Positions 42,450 to 51,389 of a stretch of 64,000 bases of DNA are shown piece by piece. A program made the position numbers and the translations under genes. This DNA comes from Shewanella loihica PV-4 (GTDB taxonomy: Bacteria; Pseudomonadota; Gammaproteobacteria; Enterobacterales; Shewanellaceae): NCBI RefSeq assembly GCF_000016065.1, contig NC_009092.1:1054001-1118000 (forward strand), given 5' to 3'. The notes under the pieces are model-generated. The model saw only the letters and a list, made by a program, of their open reading frames with translations. It had not been told where the DNA came from and made no database searches. The stretch's first letter is position 1; every line of letters starts with the position of its first letter.

Positions 42450-43688
42450 ATGCTGCAAAATGAACGCAGAAGATCAGTAGATCCTACCTTTATGCCAAGA
42501 AATGTATGGGTATTAACCCTGGCTCAGGCCTTTGCCATGAGTGCAACCCCCATGATGATGTTGCTCGGCGGCCTGATTGGCGCCGAATTAGCGCCAACCC
42601 CGGCGCTGGCCACCCTGCCGATTGCCATCATGGTGATAGGCGTGGCCGTCTCAGTGGTGCCTGTCAGTCGTTTGATGCGTCGCTTCGGCCGCAAGAAGAT
42701 TTTTCTGCTGGGTAGTGGCTTGGGGGCGAGTGGTGGTCTCCTGGCGGCCTTCGCCACCCAGGCACAGCTCTTCGTGCCTTTCTGTCTCAGTGGCCTGCTC
42801 CTGGGCTCTGCCGGGGCGATAGTACAGCAATACCGCTTTGCGGCCATGGAGTCGGTGGCGGCGCTCGATAGTGCCAAGGCGGCCTCCCGGGTCTTGGTAG
42901 GTGGTTTGGTGGCCGCCATTATGGGGCCAGAACTTGCGGTGCTGGGTGAAAACCTGTTTGCCACGCCTCATGTGGGCGCCTTTCTGTTTCTGATCTGTGT
43001 CTGTCTGATGGCGGGGCTGGTGCTCTGTTTCTATCAGGAAAATCGCCAGGACAAACCGGCCCATGCGGCATCCCATCAGGCCGTGCGTCCCCTTGGCAAC
43101 ATCTTGCTGCAGCCTTCTATCTGGACCGCCATCGGCGCGGCGACCATAGGCTATGGCATGATGAGCTTCATCATGACGGCCACGCCCCTGCATATGCATC
43201 ACATGGAGCACTATTCCCTGGCCGATACCAAGTGGGTGATCCAGAGTCACATCATCGCCATGTATTTCCCCTCGCTGTTTAGCGGCTACCTGGTGGCCAA
43301 GTTTGGCACCAGCCGCATGATGCTGGTGGGCCTGGCAGCCTATGGGGTGACCATCACGGTCGCCTTGCTCGGACGAGAGCTGTTGAACTACTGGGTGGCC
43401 CTAGTGCTGTTAGGCGTCGGCTGGAACCTGCTGTTTGTGGCTGGTACCGTCTTGTTGCCACGCTATTATCACAGCGAAGAACGCTTCAAGGTTCAGGCCT
43501 TTAACGATGCCTTCGTCTTTGGTTCCCAGGCCCTAGCCTCCTTGAGCGCCGGCTGGGTGCTGCACTGGTTAGGCTGGGAGGTGATGCTGCTCACCTGTAT
43601 CCCGCTGCTGGCCATTCATCTACTCCTGATGGCCTGGGGGCGGGTGCCGCTGAGGCTGGCAAATGAGCAGAAAATCGATGAAACCTGA
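42450..43688 (+). CDS. MFS transporter
   Basis: The product has 412 aa with twelve predicted transmembrane helices. The loop after helix 2 reads SRLMRRFGRKKIFLLGSGLG, the usual major-facilitator A-motif region. Start is uncertain. The ATG at 42450 gives a short extra N-terminus (MLQNERRRSVDPT); an in-frame ATG at 42492 (MPRNVWVLTLAQAF) would leave a 5-prime leader if the promoter candidate at 42414-42440 is right. Neither has a clear ribosome site. The substrate is unknown. It is followed by a ROK gene 158 bp downstream on the same strand. Confidence 0.9.
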   Translation: MLQNERRRSVDPTFMPRNVWVLTLAQAFAMSATPMMMLLGGLIGAELAPTPALATLPIAIMVIGVAVSVVPVSRLMRRFGRKKIFLLGSGLGASGGLLAAFATQAQLFVPFCLSGLLLGSAGAIVQQYRFAAMESVAALDSAKAASRVLVGGLVAAIMGPELAVLGENLFATPHVGAFLFLICVCLMAGLVLCFYQENRQDKPAHAASHQAVRPLGNILLQPSIWTAIGAATIGYGMMSFIMTATPLHMHHMEHYSLADTKWVIQSHIIAMYFPSLFSGYLVAKFGTSRMMLVGLAAYGVTITVALLGRELLNYWVALVLLGVGWNLLFVAGTVLLPRYYHSEERFKVQAFNDAFVFGSQALASLSAGWVLHWLGWEVMLLTCIPLLAIHLLLMAWGRVPLRLANEQKIDET

Positions 43689-43846
43689 TAAGTCTTGATG
43701 GAAATTCAATCAAAGCAAGGTGTTAGTCGCATTTTATATAGCCTTAGTTGATGGTTTTTGTGATAAAATTTAGCGATACACAACTCTTCTACTCATCGCG
43801 CCGAGAGGCTCTCGCTGTGATGAGCTAGTCGGCTACGGAGCTCGTT

Positions 43847-44626
43847 ATGCAATCCCTGACCATAGATATTGGCGCGACTACCGCCCTGTTCGAAATTGAG
43901 ACTCAGGGGCGCACCGAGCAATATAAAATCGCCACCGGCGAGCACTTCACCCTGGCCGACCTCAACCGCCACATCGTTGACATCGAAGCCGACTATGGCC
44001 TGAGTGACTATGCCTTAGGGGTGGCGGTGCCAGGACTGGTGAAGCAAGATACCTTGATCGCTTGCAAGGTGGCACCTAAGCTCAACGGCCTGTCACTGGC
44101 CAAGCTCAAGACTCAGGCCCGCTTTAGCCTGCTCCACAACGATATCGATGCCGGCATGCTGGCGGTCTGTGACCCCAAAAATGCCTGCGAATTGCTGCTG
44201 ATGAGCGGCGCTGGCATCGGCATGGCGATCGCCATCAAGGGCGAGCCGTTTCTCGGTGCAGGCGGCGTAGCCGGCGAGCTGGGTCATTGCCGGGTGATGA
44301 GTGAAGGTGGCGAGTACAGTCTGGAGCAGCTGGCCAGTGGCGAGTCGATTCGCATTCGCGGCCTCAAGAGTCCCCAGGAGCTCTACCGCGCCGGTAGCTA
44401 TCTGGGGATGGGCATCGCCTGGGCCATCAATCTGCTGAATCCTAATCGTATCTGGCTTGCGGGCCCTATGATGAATCAGCCGGACTATTACAAGGGCTGC
44501 GTCGAGTCCCTGAGACAGCTGGCGCTGACGGCGCCGCTGGGGGATGTTAACATCGCCCGGGTCGATGATATGGAGACCCTGGTGTGCCGCGGCCTCAAGG
44601 TACTGCTGGCCCAGCACGCCGAGTGA
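43847..44626 (+). CDS. ROK-family sugar kinase-like protein lacking the zinc motif
   Basis: The product has 259 aa, GGAG before the ATG. Signatures of the ROK/ASKHA fold are LTIDIGATTALFEI (phosphate 1), LLHNDIDAGML with the catalytic-type Asp, LLMSGAGIGMAIAIKGEPFL (phosphate 2) and GAGGVAGELGHCRV. The usual CxCGxxGC zinc cysteines after GH are missing: the sequence runs GGEYSLEQLASG. The protein is also shorter than typical ROK kinases (about 300 aa). It may phosphorylate a sugar or may have become non-enzymatic. A sugar link to the upstream MFS transporter is possible but unproven. Confidence 0.8.
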   Translation: MQSLTIDIGATTALFEIETQGRTEQYKIATGEHFTLADLNRHIVDIEADYGLSDYALGVAVPGLVKQDTLIACKVAPKLNGLSLAKLKTQARFSLLHNDIDAGMLAVCDPKNACELLLMSGAGIGMAIAIKGEPFLGAGGVAGELGHCRVMSEGGEYSLEQLASGESIRIRGLKSPQELYRAGSYLGMGIAWAINLLNPNRIWLAGPMMNQPDYYKGCVESLRQLALTAPLGDVNIARVDDMETLVCRGLKVLLAQHAE

Positions 44627-44943
44627 AGACCTAGCTCATAACGTCATAGCTCCTAAAGCCATAGCTCCTAAAGTCAACAGAAGTAAAAAAACCATTCCGA
44701 GTAAAAGTATTGCGAGCAAAATCAGAAGGCACTAATTCGATTTAGTCGTTATCCAGCTTTTACGTTTGTCGATTAGGTTGCGTTAGCTCTTGAGTTCCCC
44801 CTTAAGCCTTGAGCACCTTGAAGATTTTTCTTTCTGTTAGCTACTGCTTTTTTGTATACATTATGCTAAAAAGGCTGCCTGTCATTCTTCTTTTCCATGG
44901 TGGTTGCGGGTTGGCCTCGCGACTGCCATCAAAGGTGTTAACT
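44627..44943. other. Intergenic region with short direct repeats
   Basis: Directly after the ROK stop, CATAGCTCCTAAAG occurs twice with a 16-bp period (about 44645-44674). The rest shows no gene. A frame open from 44809 is only an upstream extension of the peptidase gene without a ribosome site. Confidence 0.5.
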
Positions 44944-46182
44944 ATGAGTGTAAATACCACAGGCTTAATTTCTACGATGGGTGTTGGCGGCTCGACGCCC
45001 GAGCAGGAGCTGGCCAAGCTGTCTGATATGACCCAAGGGGTCGAAGGGATCTCGGCGCAGGAGTACCGGGCGCGTATCGACAAGGCGCAGCAGCTGATGC
45101 GTCAGCAGGGCATTGCGGCCATCTATCTCAACGCCGGCACTAACCTCTACTACTTTACCGGCACGCGCTGGTACGCCAGTGAGCGTATGGTGGGGGCCAT
45201 ATTGCCCGCCGAGGGTGAGCTTGAATATATCGCTCCCGCGTTCGAACTCGACACACTTAAGGGCTACATGGTTATCGAGGGGCGGGTGAACTGCTGGCAT
45301 GAGGATGAGAGTCCCTATGGCTTGTTCGTTCAGCGACTCGGTGAACTTGGCATAAGCCAAGGCAAGCTGGCGATGGATGAGTCGGCGGCGTTTTTCATCT
45401 TCGATGGCGTGCGTCAACTGGCGCCGGCATTTGAATTCGTTAACGGTAAGACGGTTACCGCCGCCTGTCGCATGATCAAGTCTGAGACAGAGCTAGCCCT
45501 GTTGCAGCGCGCCAAGGATATGACCCTTGAGGTGCACAAGGCCGCCGCACGCATCCTGCATGAAGGGATCACAGTCGGCGAGGTGGAGAGCTTTATTCAC
45601 CAGGCCCACAAAGCCGTGGGTGCTCCTGCAGGCTCCTATTTCTGTATCGTGCTCTTTGGTGAAGACTCGGCCTATCCCCATGGGGTTAAGTCGCCTAAGG
45701 CGCTCGAGCTTAACGATACCGTGTTGATCGACACCGGCTGTCAGCTACACGGCTATAACTCAGATATTACCCGCACCTATGTCTACGGCACGCCGAGCGA
45801 GCGTCAGCGTCAGCTGTGGCAACTGGAGCAAGATGCTCAGCTAGCCGCCTTCGAGGCCGCTAAGGTGGGGGCACCTTGTTCAAGCGTAGATCGCGCCGCC
45901 CGCGACGTACTCGAGCAGGCGGGTTTCGGCCCAGGTTATGACCTGCCGGGTCTGCCCCACAGGACGGGACATGGCATAGGCCTAGATATCCATGAGTGGC
46001 CCTACTTGGTGCTGAATGACCATACGCCGCTGGCCCCTGGAATGTGCTTTAGTAACGAGCCCATGCTGTGTGTGCCGGGCGAGTTTGGGGTGCGCCACGA
46101 GGATCACTTCTATATGACACAGAGCGGCCCGAAATGGTTTACCCAACCGGCTCACTCTATCGATAACCCCTTCGGGTACTGA
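44944..46182 (+). CDS. M24-family Xaa-Pro peptidase (prolidase-like)
   Basis: The product has 412 aa from the ATG at 44944, preceded by AAGGTG; the frame continues upstream to 44809, but that extension would be an unlikely N-terminus. A creatinase N-domain (YRARIDKAQQLMRQQGIAAI) leads to the pita-bread domain with LIDTGCQLHGYNSDITRTY (two Asp), HRTGHGIGLDIHEWP (His), FSNEPMLCVPGEFGVRHEDH (two Glu). Two-metal dipeptidase or aminopeptidase activity on X-Pro peptides is expected. It differs clearly from the longer M24 gene at 40196. An intergenic MITE-like repeat starts within its stop codon. Confidence 0.93.
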   Translation: MSVNTTGLISTMGVGGSTPEQELAKLSDMTQGVEGISAQEYRARIDKAQQLMRQQGIAAIYLNAGTNLYYFTGTRWYASERMVGAILPAEGELEYIAPAFELDTLKGYMVIEGRVNCWHEDESPYGLFVQRLGELGISQGKLAMDESAAFFIFDGVRQLAPAFEFVNGKTVTAACRMIKSETELALLQRAKDMTLEVHKAAARILHEGITVGEVESFIHQAHKAVGAPAGSYFCIVLFGEDSAYPHGVKSPKALELNDTVLIDTGCQLHGYNSDITRTYVYGTPSERQRQLWQLEQDAQLAAFEAAKVGAPCSSVDRAARDVLEQAGFGPGYDLPGLPHRTGHGIGLDIHEWPYLVLNDHTPLAPGMCFSNEPMLCVPGEFGVRHEDHFYMTQSGPKWFTQPAHSIDNPFGY

Positions 46183-46342
46183 TACCAATCGTAGTAAATA
46201 ACTGAGCATGCTAGCTTGTTAAAACGTTCGATAACTGCGTTACTATTTTTGATTGTAGAATAACTACTTATCGAAAAATTTCGCCTTGTTCTCTAACGTT
46301 TTTCCTGTGCTATTTCTGATCACTTATTTCCGTGATTGGTAT
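46183..46342. repeat. MITE-like intergenic repeat with TACCAATC termini
   Basis: The ends TACCAATC (46183-46190) and GATTGGTA (46334-46341) are inverted. The pairing continues imperfectly for about 24 bp (GTAGTAAATAACTGAG against ACGGAAATAAGTGATCAG). The inside has no coding capacity. The sequence resembles a dispersed non-autonomous repeat I recall from Shewanella intergenic regions. It begins inside the last codon of the M24 gene. Confidence 0.7.
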
Positions 46343-46347
46343 GATAC

Positions 46348-46374
46348 AAAAAACGCGCCTTAGGGCGCGTTTTT
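46348..46374. terminator. Bidirectional terminator
   Basis: AAAAACGCGCC-TTAG-GGCGCGTTTTT is a perfect hairpin between the M24 and FKBP genes, which converge. Confidence 0.92.
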
Positions 46375-46394
46375 CATGTCGTAAGTCACTGTCT

Positions 46395-46868
46395 CTACCT
46401 TTCTATGCTAATCAGCTCGACATCGAAGATTAGCACGGAACCGCCGGGGATCTTGCCGGCGCTGCGATTGCCATAGGCCAGGCTGCTGGGAATAAAGAAG
46501 CGGGTCTTTTCCCCTTCGACCATCAGTTGTACCCCCTCGGTCCAGCCCTTGATGACGCGATTAAGCGGGAAGGCGATAGGCTCGCCGCGCTCGACCGAGC
46601 TGTCAAACACAGTGCCGTCGATCAGCGTGCCATGGTAGTGAACCGTCACAGTATCGCTGGCCTTGGGATGGACGCTGCCGTCGCCCTTTGCCAAAACCTT
46701 GTACTGGAGCCCCGAAGCGGTCTCGATAACCCCTTCCTCTGTCTTGTTCTGCGCTAGAAAGGCCTCGCCCTTGGCGATATTCTCCTTGGCCGCCTTCTGA
46801 TTGTTCATGCTGGTAAAGAAGTAAAACAAGACGCCGGCGATCACCACGACTGCTAATATCATTCTCAT
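46395..46868 (-). CDS. Membrane-anchored FKBP-type peptidyl-prolyl isomerase
   Basis: The product has 157 aa. An N-terminal hydrophobic segment (MRMILAVVVIAGVLFYFFTS) anchors it to the inner membrane. The FKBP domain (about 60-155) has VTVHYHGTLIDGTVFDSS, the conserved PIAFPLNRVIKGWTEGVQLM and FFIPSSLAYGNRSAGKIPGG. The enzyme catalyses cis-trans isomerisation before proline, here probably on the periplasmic face. The usual N-terminal dimerisation helix domain of FkpA and FklB is absent, so it is a minimal form. Confidence 0.93.
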   Translation of the reverse strand: MRMILAVVVIAGVLFYFFTSMNNQKAAKENIAKGEAFLAQNKTEEGVIETASGLQYKVLAKGDGSVHPKASDTVTVHYHGTLIDGTVFDSSVERGEPIAFPLNRVIKGWTEGVQLMVEGEKTRFFIPSSLAYGNRSAGKIPGGSVLIFDVELISIER

Positions 46869-46954
46869 CTTTGATTTTCCTATAAAAGTGCGGCCTTCAT
46901 CATAGCCAATTGTGCCCTGTGGGTAAACGAGGAGGGCTCATCTGAATCAATAGG

Positions 46955-47491
46955 CTAGTTAACCCCTAGCTGTGTCAGCAGGGCTTGCCCTTGAGGTGAT
47001 ACCAGTGCGCCTAACAGGCTGAGGTTGATGATCACCGTCAGCCAGAGCACAACACGAAAAGCACGCTTACTGGACTTGTGTCTCAGGTGCTGCTGGCCCT
47101 GCATGGCCCCCGGCCATCCACCCAGTAGGGATAACCAATGCAGACGACTCTCTTTAATGCGCCAGGTGTCTTGCCTGGCGGCACGTTTGTCGATCGCGTA
47201 GCTGGTAAAAGTGATGAGGCTTATGACGACGTAATAGATGAAGACTGCTATTGGTAGTCGTTGCAACAGACTAGCAAGTAGTAGGCCGATAAACAGTGCC
47301 ATCATCAGCAGGAGGCGTAGTTTATCGGCTAGAGTCCATCTCGTCCCTTTTTGTCTGATCTTTCCCCCATGAGGGCGCTTGGAGCTTGATGTCTTGGGGC
47401 CTGTTGTTTCTCCAGGCCCGCTTATGTTTTGCCTAGGTTTTACGCTTTGCCTAGGTGTTACACTGTGACTGTTAGGACGATTCTGTCTCAT
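46955..47491 (-). CDS. DUF1294 domain membrane protein
   Basis: The product has 178 aa. A basic, Gly/Lys/Arg-rich N-terminal extension (about 1-50) precedes two hydrophobic helices and the DUF1294 core: VISLITFTSYAIDKRAAR, then RIKESRLHWLSLLGGWPGAM and HKSSKRAFRVVLWLTVI. DUF1294 proteins are small membrane proteins of unknown function; some are fused to a cold-shock domain, absent here. Confidence 0.88.
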   Translation of the reverse strand: MRQNRPNSHSVTPRQSVKPRQNISGPGETTGPKTSSSKRPHGGKIRQKGTRWTLADKLRLLLMMALFIGLLLASLLQRLPIAVFIYYVVISLITFTSYAIDKRAARQDTWRIKESRLHWLSLLGGWPGAMQGQQHLRHKSSKRAFRVVLWLTVIINLSLLGALVSPQGQALLTQLGVN

Positions 47492-47532
47492 TGATGCTCT
47501 TGCGTTAATTTGGGCAGTGGGTTTTATATCAC

Positions 47533-48990
47533 TTAGAAATAGGTGATCTCCAGTTCGTATAGCGTCGCGTCGTCATCATAAGAGTCATATTTCGCCACCA
47601 GCGAAAAGTTTTTTTCATAAATATCGACGCTGTCGAATTCATCGTTAGCCTGTTCGAATTGCGCAAGCAGTTTATCCTTTTGCGATGGAACCGCCATCTT
47701 ATCGCATAGCACGGCAAGATCCGCATCGTCTGCATTTGGGTAAATACCTGAAGCTAGTCTAACCCTATGTAAGGTGTCGCCGTCGAACTTAAGTTGCAGA
47801 TGGTTGCCCAGCAGCCACCATTCGCCATCGCTCGAGATAGCTAATCTCGCTATGCTGGGATAGGCCTTTTGCAGTTGCTGCAGGCTAGGACGCTCACCGA
47901 CAAACGAAGGGGTGAGCTGTTTTAGCAGTGGCTGGAGCGCCTCCTTGTTGGGTTGTTTTCCTCGCAGCGTCAGCTTGGCCTTGTCTTGATAGAGGCTAAA
48001 GCCGGTTAATTGAGATTCGGACGTCGCTTCGCCGCTCTGGAGATAGGTATCAAAGTTAAGGATCAAGCGCTGCTTACCGTCACTGAGGTTGAGGTGGTCG
48101 CCCTGTCGCTGGGCTTGGTTGGCACTCAAGGTGCGAATGACCTGTGAGATGGGCGTGCGATAGGCGATCTCACCGTTAATTAACCAAGGGGCACCGTCGA
48201 ATCCGTCGCGATAATCGATAAGATTCTGGCCGGTATTGTTCAATGGGCTGAACTCTGTCGAGATGGCGACGAGCCGCTCTTTGGTAAACACAAACCAGAG
48301 TTGCCTGCCGTAACCCCAGGCAAAATCTTGATCGCTAAGCGGTAACTCTATACTAGCGGGGCCGAGTAAATCATAGAGGGCTTCGGGACTTATGCCGAGT
48401 TTGGCGCCATATACGCCATTGTCTAACGATACTAAAGCGGGAGGCAGGCTCTTCGCCGCCGCAAGTTTGGCAACCGATTGAGGTGTGGGGGCCTCAAAGG
48501 TGTACTCGAAGCGAGACTGGCGAATTTCATAGCCCTTGCTGTCATAGGCGGCTGCTGTCTGTGACAGGCTTTTATCATGCTCACAGAGACGATATAGCTG
48601 TGCTTCGAGATGGGTCTTTAACTGAGTGACCTTAACCATCTCCTGGCTGGAGCGTTGAGAAAGCTTCTTCTCCTTCATCTTGCTGACAATATGGTTGCTC
48701 ACCTGGGTGAGAACAATGACTTCGGCGCCTCTGCCTGTCGCTTGTTGAGTTAACTGATTCAACGCTGATTTAAAGGCTTCGCTCTCCAGAGGTTTAGTCT
48801 CTGCGGGATACTTTTTACTCGTAAGAGTCAGCGATATCGGTGCTAACGTCGTCTCGATACAGTTAGGCTGCTTGTCTAAGATGCGGGCACTTTTATTGCC
48901 ATCATTATCTGAGGCTGAGGCGTTAGCCGTGAGGCAAAGATATCCCAATAAAAGGGTGTAGCTAGATATTGTCCTTAATGTCGCTCCCAT
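47533..48990 (-). CDS. Exported hypothetical protein
   Basis: The product has 485 aa from the ATG at 48990, with GGGA upstream; an extra in-frame start at 49011 is less likely. The N-terminal hydrophobic stretch (RTISSYTLLLGYLCLTANA) looks like a cleavable signal peptide. Two Cys (PNCIET, YRLCEH) could form a disulphide. Later parts repeat a theme of short linear units such as YGAKLGISPEALYDLLGPAS and YRTPISQVIRTLSANQAQ, resembling periplasmic sensor or carrier domains, but I cannot name a family. It is followed by the DUF1294 gene 41 bp downstream on the same strand. Confidence 0.75.
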   Translation of the reverse strand: MGATLRTISSYTLLLGYLCLTANASASDNDGNKSARILDKQPNCIETTLAPISLTLTSKKYPAETKPLESEAFKSALNQLTQQATGRGAEVIVLTQVSNHIVSKMKEKKLSQRSSQEMVKVTQLKTHLEAQLYRLCEHDKSLSQTAAAYDSKGYEIRQSRFEYTFEAPTPQSVAKLAAAKSLPPALVSLDNGVYGAKLGISPEALYDLLGPASIELPLSDQDFAWGYGRQLWFVFTKERLVAISTEFSPLNNTGQNLIDYRDGFDGAPWLINGEIAYRTPISQVIRTLSANQAQRQGDHLNLSDGKQRLILNFDTYLQSGEATSESQLTGFSLYQDKAKLTLRGKQPNKEALQPLLKQLTPSFVGERPSLQQLQKAYPSIARLAISSDGEWWLLGNHLQLKFDGDTLHRVRLASGIYPNADDADLAVLCDKMAVPSQKDKLLAQFEQANDEFDSVDIYEKNFSLVAKYDSYDDDATLYELEITYF

Positions 48991-49137
48991 GTGGCGCTTC
49001 CCTGATGCCAAAGTATGCCACTAACTTGAGAGACAGAGGCTAAATTGTCAAGTTTTCATAGGATTATCGACAGTGCCATGCGTTTGCTTGCTGGGTGGCG
49101 TAGGTAAACCACCCAGCAAATCTGTGTTAAAGCGTGG

Positions 49138-49614
49138 CTAGGCTTTTGAGGGTTTGAGGGAGATCCACAGCTTGATGTGGCCCTTGACCACCACCACATC
49201 GTTCTCATCCAGGGCGGTAACATTGACCAGCATGTCGCCCTCGACCCACTGTTCGGGCGTGACCTCGGCGATGCAGCGGATGTCGCTGCCGGCCTTGGCG
49301 GTATAGTCGACACTCATTCCCTTGGGGATCCAGCGCAGGTGGGCAGGAATTGACGCCTCGGCCATGGTGCCCATGGCCATCTCCAGGCCATTACAGATGG
49401 CGATGACGTGCACTGTGCCTATGTGGTTCTGCACCGCCTTGCGCTTTCGCACCAGCAACTGGCAATAGTTGGGTCTCAGCTCTGTGACCAGGGGCTTAAC
49501 GGTGGCGAAGTAAGGCGCCATGCGTGACACCATGAGGGAGAAAAACTTATGGCCCAGTGGCCACTTGGTTAGGCGGTGGTAGAGGGCCATCACCCGTGTC
49601 GGTTTGTTATTCAT
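49138..49614 (-). CDS. DUF4442 hotdog-fold protein, thioesterase-like
   Basis: The product has 158 aa. The order LRPNYCQLLVRKRKAVQNHI, GTVHVIAICNGLEMAMGTMA and IPKGMSVDYTAKAGSDIRCI matches DUF4442, a branch of the hotdog acyl-CoA thioesterases. The conserved HxG...N helix of the hotdog is visible as HIGTVHVIAICNGLE. The physiological acyl substrate is unknown. The gene is monocistronic, divergent from the DUF368 gene. Confidence 0.9.
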   Translation of the reverse strand: MNNKPTRVMALYHRLTKWPLGHKFFSLMVSRMAPYFATVKPLVTELRPNYCQLLVRKRKAVQNHIGTVHVIAICNGLEMAMGTMAEASIPAHLRWIPKGMSVDYTAKAGSDIRCIAEVTPEQWVEGDMLVNVTALDENDVVVVKGHIKLWISLKPSKA

Positions 49615-49826
49615 TGGCTTACTCGTTATTAAAATGCTTTGCTGGTTGAAGAAAAAGCTTGTCTGGTCAGATGAGTTGTTAGACTAGCCGAATAACAAGT
49701 GGTTAACAATAGGCCCGTGATTTGGCCGCCTAAACCAAACTTCATTTTCCTTTGGCTGCACCGGGCGCGTATAATCGGGCGCTAAGGCTTTTGGCTTAAA
49801 GAAAATCATTAACTTAAGGATCTTGA

Positions 49827-50777
49827 GTGAAATATCTGCTGACTTATTTCAAAGGGATGGCCATGGGGGCCGCCGATGTGGTGCCCGGCGTTTCCGGCGG
49901 TACCATTGCCTTCATCACGGGGATCCTCGACCCCCTGCTCAACAGCATACGTAAGGTTAATCCCAGCCTCATCGGCGTGATCCGCCAGCAGGGGCTGAAG
50001 GCCGCCTTTATGCATATTAACGGCCCCTTCCTGATCGCCGTGTTCGGCGGTATCCTCACCAGCATCTTTACCCTGGCCAAGCTGATCACCTATCTGCTGC
50101 ATAGTCATCCGATCCCCGTGTGGTCCTTCTTCTTCGGTCTCATCATCATCTCTGTGGTGCATATGCTCAAGCAGGTGAAGGGCTTCTCTGTGGGACGCCT
50201 GGCCCTGTTTGCCCTGGGCGTGGCATTTGCCTGGGGGATCACAGTGCTGCATCCAATCGATATGCAGATGACCTATCTGAATGTCTTCATCGGCGGCAGC
50301 ATCGCTATCTGCGCCATGTTGCTGCCGGGGATCTCTGGCAGTTTCATCCTGCTGCTACTCGGCCTCTACACCTCGGTGCTGGGCGCCGCCAAGAGCCTGG
50401 ATATTCCCGTGTTACTGACGTTCGCCAGTGGCTGTGTGGCAGGCTTGCTCTCATTCAGTCATCTGCTGTCGGCGCTGCTGCGTAAATACCATGACGCCAC
50501 GCTTATATTCCTCACCGGCTTGATGCTCGGCACTCTAGGTAAGATCTGGCCCTGGAAGCAGGTGCTCACCTGGCGTGAAAACTCGGCGGGCGAGCAGGTG
50601 CCGCTGCTGGAACAGAACCTGTCGCCCATGAATTTTGAGCAACTGACCGGGCAACCGGCGCAGCTTGGCCTGGCCATCTGCGCCATGTTGGCGGGTATCG
50701 CGCTGGTATGGGCACTGGAATATTTTGCTGGCGACAATGCTGCTAGCACTAAAAGTAAGAATACCGCTAAAAACTAG
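49827..50777 (+). CDS. popT: DUF368 polyprenyl-phosphate translocase (PopT-like)
   Basis: The product has 316 aa from a GTG at 49827 with AAGGA upstream. It is hydrophobic throughout, with about eight to nine helices. The N-terminal GMAMGAADVVPGVSGGTIAF and the internal repeat MLLPGISGSFILLLLGLYTS are the two signature re-entrant motifs of DUF368. Members have been shown to recycle undecaprenyl phosphate across the cytoplasmic membrane for cell-wall synthesis. A small lipoprotein gene begins 15 bp after its stop. Confidence 0.93.
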   Translation: MKYLLTYFKGMAMGAADVVPGVSGGTIAFITGILDPLLNSIRKVNPSLIGVIRQQGLKAAFMHINGPFLIAVFGGILTSIFTLAKLITYLLHSHPIPVWSFFFGLIIISVVHMLKQVKGFSVGRLALFALGVAFAWGITVLHPIDMQMTYLNVFIGGSIAICAMLLPGISGSFILLLLGLYTSVLGAAKSLDIPVLLTFASGCVAGLLSFSHLLSALLRKYHDATLIFLTGLMLGTLGKIWPWKQVLTWRENSAGEQVPLLEQNLSPMNFEQLTGQPAQLGLAICAMLAGIALVWALEYFAGDNAASTKSKNTAKN

Positions 50778-50792
50778 GAGTGGGGACGAAAG

Positions 50793-50984
50793 ATGAATAA
50801 GTGGATACTGCTGGTGGCGCTTGGTTTAAGCGCCTGTTCGACAGGGATAAACATGAGTGTGACGGCTGAGTCTGAGCCCCAAGGGGATCCGCCGGAGGTC
50901 AAGGATCCCATGTCACAGGATAATCAACGCATCATAGACGATGCCAAGGAAGATGGCCGCCTGGATCAGTATCTGAATCCGTAA
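50793..50984 (+). CDS. Small lipoprotein
   Basis: The product has 63 aa. The signal peptide MNKWILLVALGLSAC ends in the lipobox LSAC. The mature part is short, acidic and proline-containing, ending DAKEDGRLDQYLNP. It lies 15 bp after the DUF368 gene with its own GGAG, so it is very likely in the same operon. I recognise no family. Confidence 0.8.
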   Translation: MNKWILLVALGLSACSTGINMSVTAESEPQGDPPEVKDPMSQDNQRIIDDAKEDGRLDQYLNP

Positions 50985-51044
50985 CTCGGGGCGGCCTCTG
51001 CTTAGGCTAGGTCTAGCATAGGCTAGGTTTAGCTTTGGGCGGGC

Positions 51045-51389
51045 CTAGCCTGCCTGACGCGAATTATCGACGGTTTTCTTGTCGTAGTATTCGAACGGAA
51101 ATTGGTTGCGGATGCGCTGAATGATGGCATCGCTGACGTTGGCCGACACATGCAGTCTGACGCTGCCACTCTTCTCGGCGCGTACCACACAGGTCAGTTT
51201 CTCACTCTTGGCGATGGCTTTACATTCCCGCTGAAACTTCTCCGGGATCTTGCCCTTGTGGGAGATGAGACGGCCATCTTTAAAATGCATCTCAAAAAGG
51301 CTTAAGCCACGTTTGCCTGAGAAGATCAGCTTGTAGATCAGAAAGAGGCCCACTAGGATAAAGGCGATTTTCAATAGGGTTTCAGTCAT
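51045..51389 (-). CDS. DUF3634-like small membrane protein
   Basis: The product has 114 aa from the ATG at 51389, which has AAGGAG five bases upstream; a GTG at 51395 overlaps that site. One N-terminal transmembrane helix (LLKIAFILVGLFLIYKLIF) is followed by a soluble domain with HFKDGRLISHKGKIPEKFQR and ANVSDAIIQRIRNQFPFEYY, which fits DUF3634 from memory. Function is unknown. Confidence 0.8.
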   Translation of the reverse strand: MTETLLKIAFILVGLFLIYKLIFSGKRGLSLFEMHFKDGRLISHKGKIPEKFQRECKAIAKSEKLTCVVRAEKSGSVRLHVSANVSDAIIQRIRNQFPFEYYDKKTVDNSRQAG

